The position numbers and the translations under genes were made by a program. This document shows, in pieces, positions 42,439 to 51,730 of a DNA stretch of 56,032 bases (its first letter is position 1; each line of letters starts with the position of its first letter). Source of the DNA: Dehalococcoidia bacterium (GTDB lineage: Bacteria > Chloroflexota > Dehalococcoidia > Lucifugimonadales > UBA3495); assembly GCA_003523055.1 (NCBI GenBank), contig DPHC01000014.1, positions 177,694-233,725 on the forward strand. Reading direction: 5' to 3'. The notes under the pieces were generated by a model. It was given only the letters and a program-made list of their open reading frames with translations. It made no database searches and was not told the origin of the DNA.

Positions 42439-43668
42439 ATGAAAACTGTAATGAATATTACTAGGCATGATGTGATTATAATTGGAGCCGGTCCGGCAGG
42501 AGCGCACACTGCTCTGGGATTAGCAAAACAAGGATTTGATGTGCTAGTGATAGATTATAGAACTAACTTAGGTGATAAACTATGCACCGGGATTATAAGC
42601 ACTCAATGTTTGGAAGAATTCCCACCTTCCAAACATATGATTCTCAATGCGCCAACATCTGCTACCATTACTACTTCTTCAGGGAAAAATTATTCATTTA
42701 AGTCTCGCACCCCTCAAGGAATAGTGATTGATCGTGTAGCCTATATATCAAATTTCTCTACCAAGGCTAAAATGGCGGGTGCTATCTATAAATTAGGAGA
42801 ACGCGTCACAACAATTGAACGAAATGAAAACGAGACCGTGGTTAAAACTGCTACTTCTGAATATAAGAGTAAGGTAGTTGTTATTGCGTCAGGTTTCCGT
42901 ACTTCTCTTTTGGCCCAAGTAGGTATAGAAAACACTAATGAATACATGATTGGTTCCCAAGCTAAAGTCAAACTTAATGCAATAAACGATGTAAGAGTTT
43001 ATTTGAATTCTAAAATCTCACCGGGGTTTTTTTCTTGGATAACTCCGACAGAAAATAATAATGGCTTAGTAGGAGTATTATCTAAAGGTTCCTCCAAAAA
43101 TAATTTGAGAACATTAATTTCTTATTTGGAAAATAAAAAATTAATATATCCATTTAACGGTCGTATCCAGACTTGGGGTATCCCGTTGAAACCATTGGAG
43201 CAGACAACTACCGATAGAGTAATGATTATAGGGGATGCAGCTGGACAAGTTAAACCAATTACCGGAGGGGGTATTTATTACTCTCTTTTGTGTAGTCAAA
43301 TAGCCGTTAATGTGCTGAGCTCATGTTTAAAGTTGAATAAATTTTCTTACAGTGATTTATCCGAATATGATAAACAATGGAAACTTAAAATAGCGAAAGA
43401 AATCAATTCCAGTTATTACATCCGCAAGTTTGTTGAAAAATTACCTAACACCGTGCAAACACAATTGGTAAAAACAGCTAAAGCAAATAGTTTGATTGAG
43501 GAATTGATTCAAAAGCACTCGTTATTCGATAAGCACTCCAAATTGTTTGGTTCCGTCTTGGCTCACCCTTCAGTTTCATGGCTTTGGCAAACGCCAGATA
43601 AATCAACTGAAGAGTATCCAGATCATAATGTTCAGCGAGAAACCTTTGAGACTGAAATATTTAAATAG
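42439..43668 (+). CDS. Geranylgeranyl reductase-like FAD-dependent oxidoreductase
   Basis: A 409-residue FAD protein of the geranylgeranyl reductase / PHBH-like group. The N-terminal Rossmann motif is DVIIIGAGPAGAHTALGLAKQG, GDKLCTGIIS follows, and the second FAD motif is DRVMIIGDAAGQVKPITGGGIYYS. Members reduce double bonds in isoprenoid chains of lipids, chlorophylls or quinones. The C-terminal part is helical and basic. The gene stands alone, divergent from enoyl-CoA hydratase, so the substrate cannot be fixed; isoprenoid saturation is the family prediction. Confidence 0.86.
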   Translation: MKTVMNITRHDVIIIGAGPAGAHTALGLAKQGFDVLVIDYRTNLGDKLCTGIISTQCLEEFPPSKHMILNAPTSATITTSSGKNYSFKSRTPQGIVIDRVAYISNFSTKAKMAGAIYKLGERVTTIERNENETVVKTATSEYKSKVVVIASGFRTSLLAQVGIENTNEYMIGSQAKVKLNAINDVRVYLNSKISPGFFSWITPTENNNGLVGVLSKGSSKNNLRTLISYLENKKLIYPFNGRIQTWGIPLKPLEQTTTDRVMIIGDAAGQVKPITGGGIYYSLLCSQIAVNVLSSCLKLNKFSYSDLSEYDKQWKLKIAKEINSSYYIRKFVEKLPNTVQTQLVKTAKANSLIEELIQKHSLFDKHSKLFGSVLAHPSVSWLWQTPDKSTEEYPDHNVQRETFETEIFK

Positions 43669-43681
43669 ATTTTCAATACTG

Positions 43682-44317
43682 TTAGCTTGTTAAATCAGGA
43701 ACTACTAATAAGCCTTCCTTCTCTATGCCAAGCATATTGGTTTTGTCTTGATGATGCAATAAAGCAGTATAAGAACTCAGTACGGCGTCTAAAGATTTTT
43801 TGTCCCACTGATTGCTTTGCCCCATATTGAACACTCGACTGGAGAGGTTGTCATAGGTAGTTTGGAGGGTGTTTTGAGAATCTGCAATGCTTGCATTTTC
43901 TTTGAACAAAATGGATTTTGTGGCATACGGGTATGTTTCGATTACTTTATAATTTAACTCTGTTAGTGTTTTGAATATGTCCATGCTTCTATAAATTAAT
44001 GTTCTTGAAATGGAACCTCTGGTAGTGTAAAAACAACTAATCGACATAGAAGCCATTTGGATTTCTGAGACTCTTCCTTTATTGCCATCAATATCGTATG
44101 TGCACCCACAATCAATTTCAAGACAACATAACCCTAGAGGAAGGCTTGTTGGAGATCCCAAAGCTACTGTATTAGGGTTTATTGTTGAAATAAGGTCATA
44201 CAGTTGGTCGTTTGATTTGAATGTTGAAGTTTGAATTATTGTTGATGTACAATCTAGAACAACAAGGTTGCTCTCGTATTTTTCATTCGCTCTAATATGG
44301 ATCCCTAAAAACGTCAT
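43682..44317 (-). CDS. DUF429-like predicted RNase H-fold protein
   Basis: A 211-residue protein resembling DUF429 proteins: an acidic beginning FLGIHIRANEK, later NPNTVALGSPTSLPLG, FKTLTELNYKVIETYPYATKSILF (the ETYP motif typical of the family) and a C-terminal LDAVLSSYTALLHH helix containing an Asp. DUF429 has an RNase H-like fold predicted to be a nuclease, but activity is unproven. The first conserved Asp of D-x-x-x-x-x-S-x is replaced here (GIHI). It lies 10 bases downstream of meaB, likely co-transcribed. Confidence 0.68.
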   Translation of the reverse strand: MTFLGIHIRANEKYESNLVVLDCTSTIIQTSTFKSNDQLYDLISTINPNTVALGSPTSLPLGLCCLEIDCGCTYDIDGNKGRVSEIQMASMSISCFYTTRGSISRTLIYRSMDIFKTLTELNYKVIETYPYATKSILFKENASIADSQNTLQTTYDNLSSRVFNMGQSNQWDKKSLDAVLSSYTALLHHQDKTNMLGIEKEGLLVVPDLTS

Positions 44318-44326
44318 TAAAAGCTA

Positions 44327-45295
44327 TCACCTATCCAAAATTCTCATAATTTCTTCAAATATAATTTTGGATGATTCGTATGGATCCGTTGTTTCCTGCA
44401 TCACAGTATCATTTATAGCTCTGAAATGCGGGTGATTATTTATTAATTCATCCAAATGTTTGCTGAGCAAGGATTGTACTATGTGTTTCATTTCATTGCT
44501 ACGCTGTTGCCTTCTTTTTTCTTGGAGGTTTCCTGTGGTTTTCATGTGATCATGGTTTTTCAATATTCCACTTAGGAGCTCGAGTATCCCTTTGTGGTTG
44601 ATGGCTTCTGTACGGATGACTGGTGTTGGATAGGATGACTTTTTCAAACCATAATGAAGTGAAGTTTTCAATTCCGCTATCAGTTTATCTGACCCGGGTC
44701 GGTCAGCTTTGTTCACAACGTATATGTCTGCTATTTCCATTAATCCAGCTTTGATCATTTGGATAGAATCTCCTGATTCCGGAGTTAATGCAACTAAAAC
44801 CGTATCTACTACGTTCATGATGTTCAGTTCACTTTGCCCAACTCCTACAGTCTCTACTATTATGAAATCCATATTGGCTCTGTCTAGAAGACGCAGGATA
44901 CTGCTTATGGCCAATGGTATACCGCCCGACTCTCCATGGGACGACAGGCTTCGTATGAATACTTGACGATCTTTGTATTGCGTCCCCATTCTTATACGGT
45001 CTCCAAGGATTGAACCACCAGTAAAGGGGCTAGAAGGATCAACTGCTATTATTGCTACTGATTTGCCTGTTGCGCGAATTTCATTAATTAATTCATTCAC
45101 AATGCTGCTTTTCCCGGCACCAGGAGCTCCCGTAATACCGACTACAATCGCATTACCGTGAGATGAGTCTAATGTAGATAAAATCCGGAAAGCTTCTGGG
45201 TCGCCAGACTCTATCATAGATATCATTCTAGATAACGTTCTATGGTCAGCTGTTAATATTTTTTCTACATCAATATTCATATTTGATAGTACCAT
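44327..45295 (-). CDS. meaB: MeaB/ArgK family GTPase (methylmalonyl-CoA mutase chaperone)
   Basis: A 322-residue SIMIBI-class G protein. The P-loop is GITGAPGAGKSSIVNELI, followed by AVDPSSPFTGGSILGDRIRM, HGESGGIP, IIVETVGVGQSE (Walker B) and VNKADRPGSD (guanine specificity). MeaB protects and reloads adenosylcobalamin-dependent methylmalonyl-CoA mutase. No mutase gene is in the window, yet B12 synthesis genes are, so a B12-dependent mutase is expected elsewhere. An internal ATG at 45280 is an alternative start; neither has a clear ribosome site. Confidence 0.9.
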   Translation of the reverse strand: MVLSNMNIDVEKILTADHRTLSRMISMIESGDPEAFRILSTLDSSHGNAIVVGITGAPGAGKSSIVNELINEIRATGKSVAIIAVDPSSPFTGGSILGDRIRMGTQYKDRQVFIRSLSSHGESGGIPLAISSILRLLDRANMDFIIVETVGVGQSELNIMNVVDTVLVALTPESGDSIQMIKAGLMEIADIYVVNKADRPGSDKLIAELKTSLHYGLKKSSYPTPVIRTEAINHKGILELLSGILKNHDHMKTTGNLQEKRRQQRSNEMKHIVQSLLSKHLDELINNHPHFRAINDTVMQETTDPYESSKIIFEEIMRILDR

Positions 45296-45327
45296 GGAGA
45301 GACAGCGATTGATTTTTAAACCCTAGA

Positions 45328-47502
45328 TTAATGAGAATTAGATAATAACAGATCGTGCCTAGTGCCCCATTTTTTAAGAAAACGTCCGAAATTTTTAACG
45401 CTTAGCTCGTCTCGCTGGTTATCATCTAATTCGGTCCATTGCCTATGCTCGTGCCGTATAATAGGGATTGTGCTATCTGCCCATATGGAATAGTCGGAAT
45501 TTTTTATTTGGAAACTAAAGTCTATATCTAAGTTTCTATAAAATCTAAAACATTCTCTCATCATGCCTGTCTTAGTAACAAGGGCTCTTGGAAATATCAT
45601 ACAGTATCCCTGCATCGCATCGGCAGGACCAGATTCCACTTCCTCGTGAAAATGTTGCATGTCATCTGATTTCAGACCAAATGGTCCTAGTATTCCCAGA
45701 TTTTTGTGTTTAGAAAAATTGTCTTGAATGGAAGAATCTATTTTCCCCGTTAGTTCAGCAGAAGCATCTAGTATAACTATATATTTTCCTTGACCTAATT
45801 TCAGGCCGATATTTTTAGCAGCGGCATCTCCAAGGACATGGTCACAATGAATCACCGTGGTGGATGATAGACTGTCATTAAAGCTTTCCAAGTAGTCGCC
45901 GGTCCCATCAGTTGAACCATTATCTATGACGATTATTTCATATGTACCTGCAACAGCATATCTAGCAATACTTTCCACACATCTTTGTATATCTTCCTTG
46001 TATCCATATGCGTTTAGTATGAAAGTGTATTCCAAGTTGCTAAGGTTATCTAAATTCGATTTGATTTCTTTAGGTGATGAAATCGAAGGCCATTTAGATT
46101 GAATCCGTTCTAGGTATGTCTTGGGCCGTATTGTGCTTTGTTCTAAATCGTCTTGTACAATATAACCATCGATGTAAATCAATGACCTAAGATTGTCTGA
46201 GTCTTGGAATTTTTGTGATGCTCTGAGTGTTTGTCTTTTTATATTATGAGTCTTAATAATTTCAGGAATTAGGTACTCAGTAGGCATTTCGTCTAATCCT
46301 AGGCCTAGTATGGAGTCAAATTTGGTTATCAAGTAAAATTTTTCTGCATTTGATATTTCTGACTTTACTAAGTTCCATATGAAAGCAACGCCGTTGGGAA
46401 GATCAAGATCATTTTCAATAATTTCTATAAATTCATTTTCAAGTTTTATTGTTGAAGCTGTGGGTTTGAAATAAGTCCCAGTTGATTTCCATTGCCATAG
46501 TTTTAATCGAAGAGAGTCTAGTGCTTTTTGACTGGCTCTTAAAGAAGAGAAAGTGAAGTTCATTCGGTGCCTGTATCTGACAGTTAGACATAGATACCTG
46601 AATGCTATGGGATCAAACCCACGTTCTATTAAGTCACTAACCATGAACACATTTCCTGAAGATTTTGCCATTTTGGCTCCATCTGCAAGCAAATGTTGCC
46701 CATGAATCCAATAATTCACATGTTTAGCGTCAAAGACAGCTTCACTTTGGGCTATTTCATCTTCGTGATGAGGAAAGACATTATCAATGCCTCCTGTATG
46801 TATGTCGAATGTTTTTCCGAGATACTTTTCTGCCATGGCGGAGCATTCTATATGCCATCCTGGGAATCCAGGCCCCCATTTACTGTCCCAGTACACATCT
46901 CTACCTGGTTCTGCTTGTTTCCATAAAGTGAAGTCTCTAGGGTCTTTTTTTAACGGGTCTGTCTCTACTCTAACTCCTTCAAGTAGATTTCCTCCAATAT
47001 TTCTAGATAATTTGCCGTAATCGTTGAATTGGCCAACGTCATAGTATATGTTGCCATCTACTAAATAAGCGCGGTTTTTGTCTACCAAGGCCTCTACCAT
47101 GGTTAGCATTTCTGGTATGTGATCGGTTGCCCATGGATAATTGGTGGCTGGTAGTATATTCAAAAGGCGTTCGTCTTTGTGGAATTGGTCTGCGTAATAT
47201 TGTGCTATTTCACCGATGGTTTTTCCTTCCGACAATGCGGCTAAAATCATTTTGTCTCCACCAGTTTCTAGGAGCTCTTGCCGCATGTGTCCAACGTCAG
47301 TGATGTTTTTTACATGATTTACCTTAATGCCACGGTATTCCAGAATTCTTCTAACGAAGTCAGCCATCATGTATGTGCGCATATTTCCTATGTGTGCATA
47401 CCTATAGACTGTGGGACCACAGGTGTACATTCCTATTTCACCGAGTCGTATAGGCGTTATAAGATCTTTAGACTTTGTCAGGGTGTTGAATATTTCAAGC
47501 AC
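45328..47502 (-). CDS. cysS: Cysteinyl-tRNA synthetase fused to a family 2 glycosyltransferase domain
   Basis: A 724-residue fusion. Residues 1-461 are a full CysRS that charges tRNA-Cys: CGPTVY (zinc Cys28), YAHIGNMRTY (HIGH motif), zinc ligands in HIECSAMAE and HHEDEIAQSE, and KMAKSSGN (KMSKS-like). The DALR and C-terminal anticodon regions are intact (SDNLRSLIYIDGYIVQDDLE). After a linker, residues about 491-724 form a GT-A fold: YTFILNAYGYKEDIQRCVESI, IIVIDNGSTDGTGDYLE and ILDASAEL, then IIRHEHRQW. The usual DxD is DAS, so catalysis is doubtful. It starts with a GTG. CysRS in other bacteria is about 460 residues; this fusion is very unusual. Confidence 0.9.
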   Translation of the reverse strand: MLEIFNTLTKSKDLITPIRLGEIGMYTCGPTVYRYAHIGNMRTYMMADFVRRILEYRGIKVNHVKNITDVGHMRQELLETGGDKMILAALSEGKTIGEIAQYYADQFHKDERLLNILPATNYPWATDHIPEMLTMVEALVDKNRAYLVDGNIYYDVGQFNDYGKLSRNIGGNLLEGVRVETDPLKKDPRDFTLWKQAEPGRDVYWDSKWGPGFPGWHIECSAMAEKYLGKTFDIHTGGIDNVFPHHEDEIAQSEAVFDAKHVNYWIHGQHLLADGAKMAKSSGNVFMVSDLIERGFDPIAFRYLCLTVRYRHRMNFTFSSLRASQKALDSLRLKLWQWKSTGTYFKPTASTIKLENEFIEIIENDLDLPNGVAFIWNLVKSEISNAEKFYLITKFDSILGLGLDEMPTEYLIPEIIKTHNIKRQTLRASQKFQDSDNLRSLIYIDGYIVQDDLEQSTIRPKTYLERIQSKWPSISSPKEIKSNLDNLSNLEYTFILNAYGYKEDIQRCVESIARYAVAGTYEIIVIDNGSTDGTGDYLESFNDSLSSTTVIHCDHVLGDAAAKNIGLKLGQGKYIVILDASAELTGKIDSSIQDNFSKHKNLGILGPFGLKSDDMQHFHEEVESGPADAMQGYCMIFPRALVTKTGMMRECFRFYRNLDIDFSFQIKNSDYSIWADSTIPIIRHEHRQWTELDDNQRDELSVKNFGRFLKKWGTRHDLLLSNSH

Positions 47503-47556
47503 AATAATTCTCTTTAATATTAAACTGTGTATTTATTATACATATCTATCAATAAA

Positions 47557-49893
47557 TTATCCTCTATGTATCGGAGATTTTTCTTCTGTAACTACAATAT
47601 CAGCCGCTATATATGTTCCAATTTCTTCTTTTGAGTAACCTAAATCAGTTAATATGCTTATGCTGTCAGCTCCTAATACAGGACTTGGTCTTCCAATAGC
47701 CATTGGAGTTCGAGACAGCAAGGCAGTACTGCCTAGATGGTCCACGCTCCCTCTGTCTGGTAATTCTCTCTTTATGATTAATCCCTGGTCTCTGACCCAT
47801 TGGGTCTTTTGTATTTCTTCTAAAGAAGTATTAGGGACGACTTCTACACCTTCGCTAACTAGAGAATCGATCCAATAGTCCGCAGGTTTCGATTGGAATA
47901 TTGTTTCTATGGAAGACAAGGTCGGCTCAGATATAGGGAATGTTGCATTAGTTAATTCCTCTATAGAAGAGAAGTTATGCGTAGAGGTTAAAGCTCTATT
48001 AAAATCTTCTAATGTTTCAGCCCTAACAAATATCCATTTGTCCGAACATTGGTATAGTCTGGAAAATATGTTCTCTCCTTTGATACCGAGTCCTTCCAGT
48101 TCTTCCCTGTTCATTCCTGGGTAAGATAAGAAAAATGGAGATTGCAAAAGCCCTGCAGTGAGGCACAAACCCGTGTCTACTTGTTGGCCTTCACCACTTT
48201 TATTTCTTTCATGCAAAGCAAGTGCGACTGCGTAAGACCCCATCATTCCTGTTCCGTAATCGTTTGCTGGATACGGCAGTAAAATGGGTTTCTCTCCTCT
48301 TCCACCTCTTCTAACTTGTATGCCGCTGGTGGCTTGCGCTATTTGTTCCCATCCTGGTCTATCAGCCCAAGGCCCATCAAAGCCGTAAGCATTTAAGGAA
48401 GCATAGATTAATTTTGGGTTGATTTTTCTTAAATCTTCATACCCAAACCCATGTTTCTCAAGACTGCCTTTTCTGTAATTTTGAACTAGAACATCTGCAT
48501 CTTTAACTAAGTTTGAAAATATTTCTTTGCCTTCTTTTGTTTTTAAGTCGAGCAAGATACTTTTTTTGCCTCTATTAACGTCAACATTTCCTGTGATATC
48601 GTAAGGACGTGATGGATCGTCTATTTTAATTACATCTGCTCCATACTCAGCAAGTGTCCGTCCACAAGTTGGCCCCGCCAAGACAATGCATAGATCTAGT
48701 ACCTTGATACCGTTTAAGATTTCTAAAGTGTTCTCGATGTTATGGTCTGGGCTAAAGGATTTTGGCGGATTTTTTTCCAGTTCATTTAAGATACTATTTT
48801 TATCTGCTCCTAATGTTGGAGCCGGGCCTGTAATATTTCCTGATGTTTTTCTAAGTTTTACTTGAGTCCCTGGTTGTTTCATAATTCCTAAGACTGGATC
48901 TTCTACTGAGATTATCATTTCTCCTTCATTTGGATGCTGATGCACCAACCATTCATCTATTGTTTTAGATATAGTGCATGCTCCCCCAGCTTTAGCTATG
49001 CTATCTTCCCAATCCTTAGAAGACCTACTAAGGAAAAGTTTTGTAAATCTGTCTAGCCATTGGTCATAAGTTTCTCGGGTGAGAATTTTTCCAAATGCAT
49101 CGACCGCATCTTGCTCCCAGGATGGGTGATTAGCTGCTTCCATTAGTTGTCCTACAAATCGTTTGTAATTGCCGTGGTTTTGGACGTAACGCCCATCTGA
49201 GCATAAATATTGTCTAACCATAGGGAGACTTAGCTGTTCTCGCATATTTACAGGAGGGTTGTCGTGAAACTGTACTAAATGTCTTCCTATTGCAGTAAAC
49301 ATTGCGCTATAAAGAGACACTTCTATCCGTTGCCCTTGTTTAGATGAGTCTCTTTCGATGATTGCCATGGTTGTAGATACTGCAGCAACTATAGCCGCAA
49401 AGGTACTAGCTAATGGCAGTTGAGTGTATAGGGGTCCTTCATTTCCTTCAACTTTGTTATAAACTCCGGTCAGTGAGCTTACCAGTTGTTCCCATCCTTT
49501 CATGTTTCTATATGGGCTGGTTTCTCCGAAACCTGGTAATGAGCAATATATAAGTCCTGGGTTTGTTAATTTTAATTGTTCGTAACCTATTCCTAGGCGA
49601 TCAGCTACTCCTGGACGGTAGTTTTCTATGACTACATCTGCCTGGGAGCATATATTTTGTGCAATTTTCAAGTCATTTGAAGTTTTTAAATCTAACACAA
49701 TAGACCGTTTCCCTCTGTTCCATGTGCCGAAAGCTTCGTATTTTCTTCCTGGGTCTCCTCCGGGACGCTCTATCTTAATAATCTCTGCTCCCTGATCAGA
49801 TAGTAACATTCCTAGCAACGGTCCTGGAATGTATTGCCCAAATTCCACGACTTTGATATCAGACAAGGCCCCTTGCTTGCTTTTAGTTGACAT
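47557..49893 (-). CDS. Tandem-duplicated CaiB/BaiF CoA-transferase
   Basis: A 778-residue protein with two family III CoA-transferase domains: residues about 8-370 (DIKVVEFGQYIPGPLLGML to SILNELE) and about 393-755 (GIKVLDLCIVLAGPTCGRTL to ILTDLGYS). In the C-terminal half the nucleophilic Asp is kept (Asp545 in PYPANDYGTG). In the N-terminal half the aligned residue is Ser163 (LPLASTFAA), so only one half should form the acyl-enzyme. Single-domain family members dimerise as interlocked rings; a fusion would lock a heterodimer-like ring. GGGAG precedes the ATG. The substrate is unknown. Confidence 0.87.
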   Translation of the reverse strand: MSTKSKQGALSDIKVVEFGQYIPGPLLGMLLSDQGAEIIKIERPGGDPGRKYEAFGTWNRGKRSIVLDLKTSNDLKIAQNICSQADVVIENYRPGVADRLGIGYEQLKLTNPGLIYCSLPGFGETSPYRNMKGWEQLVSSLTGVYNKVEGNEGPLYTQLPLASTFAAIVAAVSTTMAIIERDSSKQGQRIEVSLYSAMFTAIGRHLVQFHDNPPVNMREQLSLPMVRQYLCSDGRYVQNHGNYKRFVGQLMEAANHPSWEQDAVDAFGKILTRETYDQWLDRFTKLFLSRSSKDWEDSIAKAGGACTISKTIDEWLVHQHPNEGEMIISVEDPVLGIMKQPGTQVKLRKTSGNITGPAPTLGADKNSILNELEKNPPKSFSPDHNIENTLEILNGIKVLDLCIVLAGPTCGRTLAEYGADVIKIDDPSRPYDITGNVDVNRGKKSILLDLKTKEGKEIFSNLVKDADVLVQNYRKGSLEKHGFGYEDLRKINPKLIYASLNAYGFDGPWADRPGWEQIAQATSGIQVRRGGRGEKPILLPYPANDYGTGMMGSYAVALALHERNKSGEGQQVDTGLCLTAGLLQSPFFLSYPGMNREELEGLGIKGENIFSRLYQCSDKWIFVRAETLEDFNRALTSTHNFSSIEELTNATFPISEPTLSSIETIFQSKPADYWIDSLVSEGVEVVPNTSLEEIQKTQWVRDQGLIIKRELPDRGSVDHLGSTALLSRTPMAIGRPSPVLGADSISILTDLGYSKEEIGTYIAADIVVTEEKSPIHRG

Positions 49894-49918
49894 AACATAC
49901 TCCCTTTTTGGATTTATT

Positions 49919-50287
49919 CTAAAGTAATTCTATTGTTATTAAATCTTGGTTGTTTACCGATTTTAAATCTTGATAATCTCCGTGAATCTTCCCAATAACA
50001 GTTACTTCACTTGCGGGTCGAATTTCACCTCCAATGCTTACTGGTGTCGTGCCAAAAAACATACAAAAAGCCTTACCAGGAGGCCAATACGCGAGATCCC
50101 CTAGCTGCACTATATCTTGGGGAATTTCATTTTCTACTGTAAAAGGTAATTCAAAATAAATTTCTTCTCCCCATATATTGGCCGCTGCAGTGATAGGTAA
50201 AATATTTACCAGATGTTTAGATGTCTGAGTATCATTTAATTCACCTTTTAATTCTTGTTTATTGTTTATTTTAATTAATATATTCAT
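49919..50287 (-). CDS. Cyclophilin-like fold protein
   Basis: A 122-residue small beta-barrel protein: MNILIKI..., NILPITAAANIWGEEIYFELP, VQLGDLAYWPPGKAFCMFFGTTP and SEVTVIGKI. This is the pattern of the TM1367-like cyclophilin-like family, where the isomerase residues are not conserved. The function is unknown; it may bind a small ligand. It lies between the DadA-like oxidase and the double CoA-transferase, 9 and 25 bases from them, in one likely transcript. Confidence 0.78.
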   Translation of the reverse strand: MNILIKINNKQELKGELNDTQTSKHLVNILPITAAANIWGEEIYFELPFTVENEIPQDIVQLGDLAYWPPGKAFCMFFGTTPVSIGGEIRPASEVTVIGKIHGDYQDLKSVNNQDLITIELL

Positions 50288-50296
50288 TCAACTTTT

Positions 50297-51454
50297 TTAC
50301 TTTATGCTAATGTTTTTGCTGAACCTCTGTATAGAAGTATTGGCGATTGGGACGTTAGTTGACCCAGTGGTTATTAGGTCAGCCAAGGCTTCACCAATAG
50401 CAGATGATAGCATGACTCCTTTTTCTCCACCGCCAGTCGCTAAATAGCAATTGCTGTAATCACGGACCGAACCTACGATTGGTAACCAATCCTCGGTCAC
50501 TGGCCTGAAACACACCGTTTGCAGCACCAACTCCGATTGGTCCAAGGATGGAACTATTTGCAAAATCTTTTCCATTATGGTGTTTCTTGCATGATCTGTA
50601 GGCTGCTTTGAACTAAAAGGCTCATTCATCTCTTCCATTTTAGTAGCCCCACACCATATCAGGCCGTCAGGTTTAGGATGAATTGATGCTTCTGGTAGTG
50701 AGGGTATTTCAATATCAGGGTAGGTATCTAATGGAGGGTAATTCAATCGTATGATTTGACCCTTTAATGGCGTTACTGGAATAGAGGTGTTAATCCATTC
50801 AGAAGCGTTTACTGACCATGGTCCCATCGCGATCACCAACGAATCACAAGGGATGATGGAATTATGGGTTTGGACTCCTGTCACAGATCCCCCTTTTGTT
50901 AGTAACCCGATAGCCTCATCGCTAGTAATAACCGCGCCCATTTTTTCTGCTGCTGTAGCAAACGCTAAAGTTAGTTTATAACTGTCACATGCAGCGTTAC
51001 CACTTGCTAGTACTCCAGAAGTGACGGAAGAATTTATCAAAGGGTATCTATTTTGGATTTGCGTCCGGGTAAGAAGTTCTGCTGAGAAGTTGGGATGTAC
51101 GGTTGATTGAAAAATATCAAAAGTACGCTGCATTTGCTTGGTGTCAGTGTCAGTCAATGACACTTGTAATAGATCTATAATACGACCATCAAAGTCGATT
51201 CCACTTTCTTGTTGAAGGTCATCCCAAATAGACAAATGTTTTTGATAAGAATACATTGCTAATTCTGATAGTTTTCCTGGTATTCCGTGTCCAACTAAAG
51301 GATTTAATCCTCCTGCTGAATAACCCGAGGCTCCTGAAGCAATTCCGTTATTGTCTATTACCGTTGACTTAATCCCTTGCTTGGCAAGGAAATATGCAGT
51401 TGCGCACCCTGCAATGCCTGCACCAATTATGACGGTTTGAGTAGTTTTGTTCAT
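50297..51454 (-). CDS. FAD-dependent oxidoreductase of the DAO (DadA-like) family
   Basis: A 385-residue flavoprotein. VIIGAGIAGCATAYFLAKQG is the dinucleotide-binding loop, GYSAGGLNPLV the FAD-contact segment, and the C-terminal ATGGGEKGVMLSSAIGEALADL closes the FAD site. The family oxidises amines and amino acids such as glycine, sarcosine or D-amino acids, giving imino acids that hydrolyse to oxo acids. The pattern is closest to DadA/glycine oxidase. An AGGAG site precedes the ATG. It is co-oriented with the cyclophilin-like and CoA-transferase genes. The substrate is unassigned. Confidence 0.87.
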   Translation of the reverse strand: MNKTTQTVIIGAGIAGCATAYFLAKQGIKSTVIDNNGIASGASGYSAGGLNPLVGHGIPGKLSELAMYSYQKHLSIWDDLQQESGIDFDGRIIDLLQVSLTDTDTKQMQRTFDIFQSTVHPNFSAELLTRTQIQNRYPLINSSVTSGVLASGNAACDSYKLTLAFATAAEKMGAVITSDEAIGLLTKGGSVTGVQTHNSIIPCDSLVIAMGPWSVNASEWINTSIPVTPLKGQIIRLNYPPLDTYPDIEIPSLPEASIHPKPDGLIWCGATKMEEMNEPFSSKQPTDHARNTIMEKILQIVPSLDQSELVLQTVCFRPVTEDWLPIVGSVRDYSNCYLATGGGEKGVMLSSAIGEALADLITTGSTNVPIANTSIQRFSKNISIK

Positions 51455-51511
51455 ATGAGCTCCTTGTCATTTAAATAAAATTCTTTTATTGTAGTATCGT
51501 AGGAGTTGTTT

Positions 51512-51730
51512 ATGCCAATTTATCAATATGTCTGCGCCGTTTGTAACTCGGAATCTGAATATATAAGGCCTGTTTCGAAAGCTGATGAACCTGCTGATTG
51601 TAAGAACTGTGGCGGGAATACCGCTAGAGTACTAACGATGTTTTCATTTAAATCTGATACTTTCACTGCTCCAAAACTCCGTTCTATTAATTCTACTCCT
51701 ATGAGAGAAAAACCTAATAATTTGGATTGA
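51512..51730 (+). CDS. FmdB-type zinc ribbon protein
   Basis: A 72-residue protein beginning MPIYQYVCAVC, with a second pair CKNCGG, the FmdB/CxxC zinc ribbon pattern. A basic, Pro-rich tail follows (FTAPKLRSINSTPMREK). FmdB-like proteins are often labelled regulators, with little proof. The ATG at 51512 has AGGAG 6 bases upstream; a TTG at 51506 lies too near. Its stop abuts the stop of the convergent DUF971 gene. Confidence 0.85.
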   Translation: MPIYQYVCAVCNSESEYIRPVSKADEPADCKNCGGNTARVLTMFSFKSDTFTAPKLRSINSTPMREKPNNLD

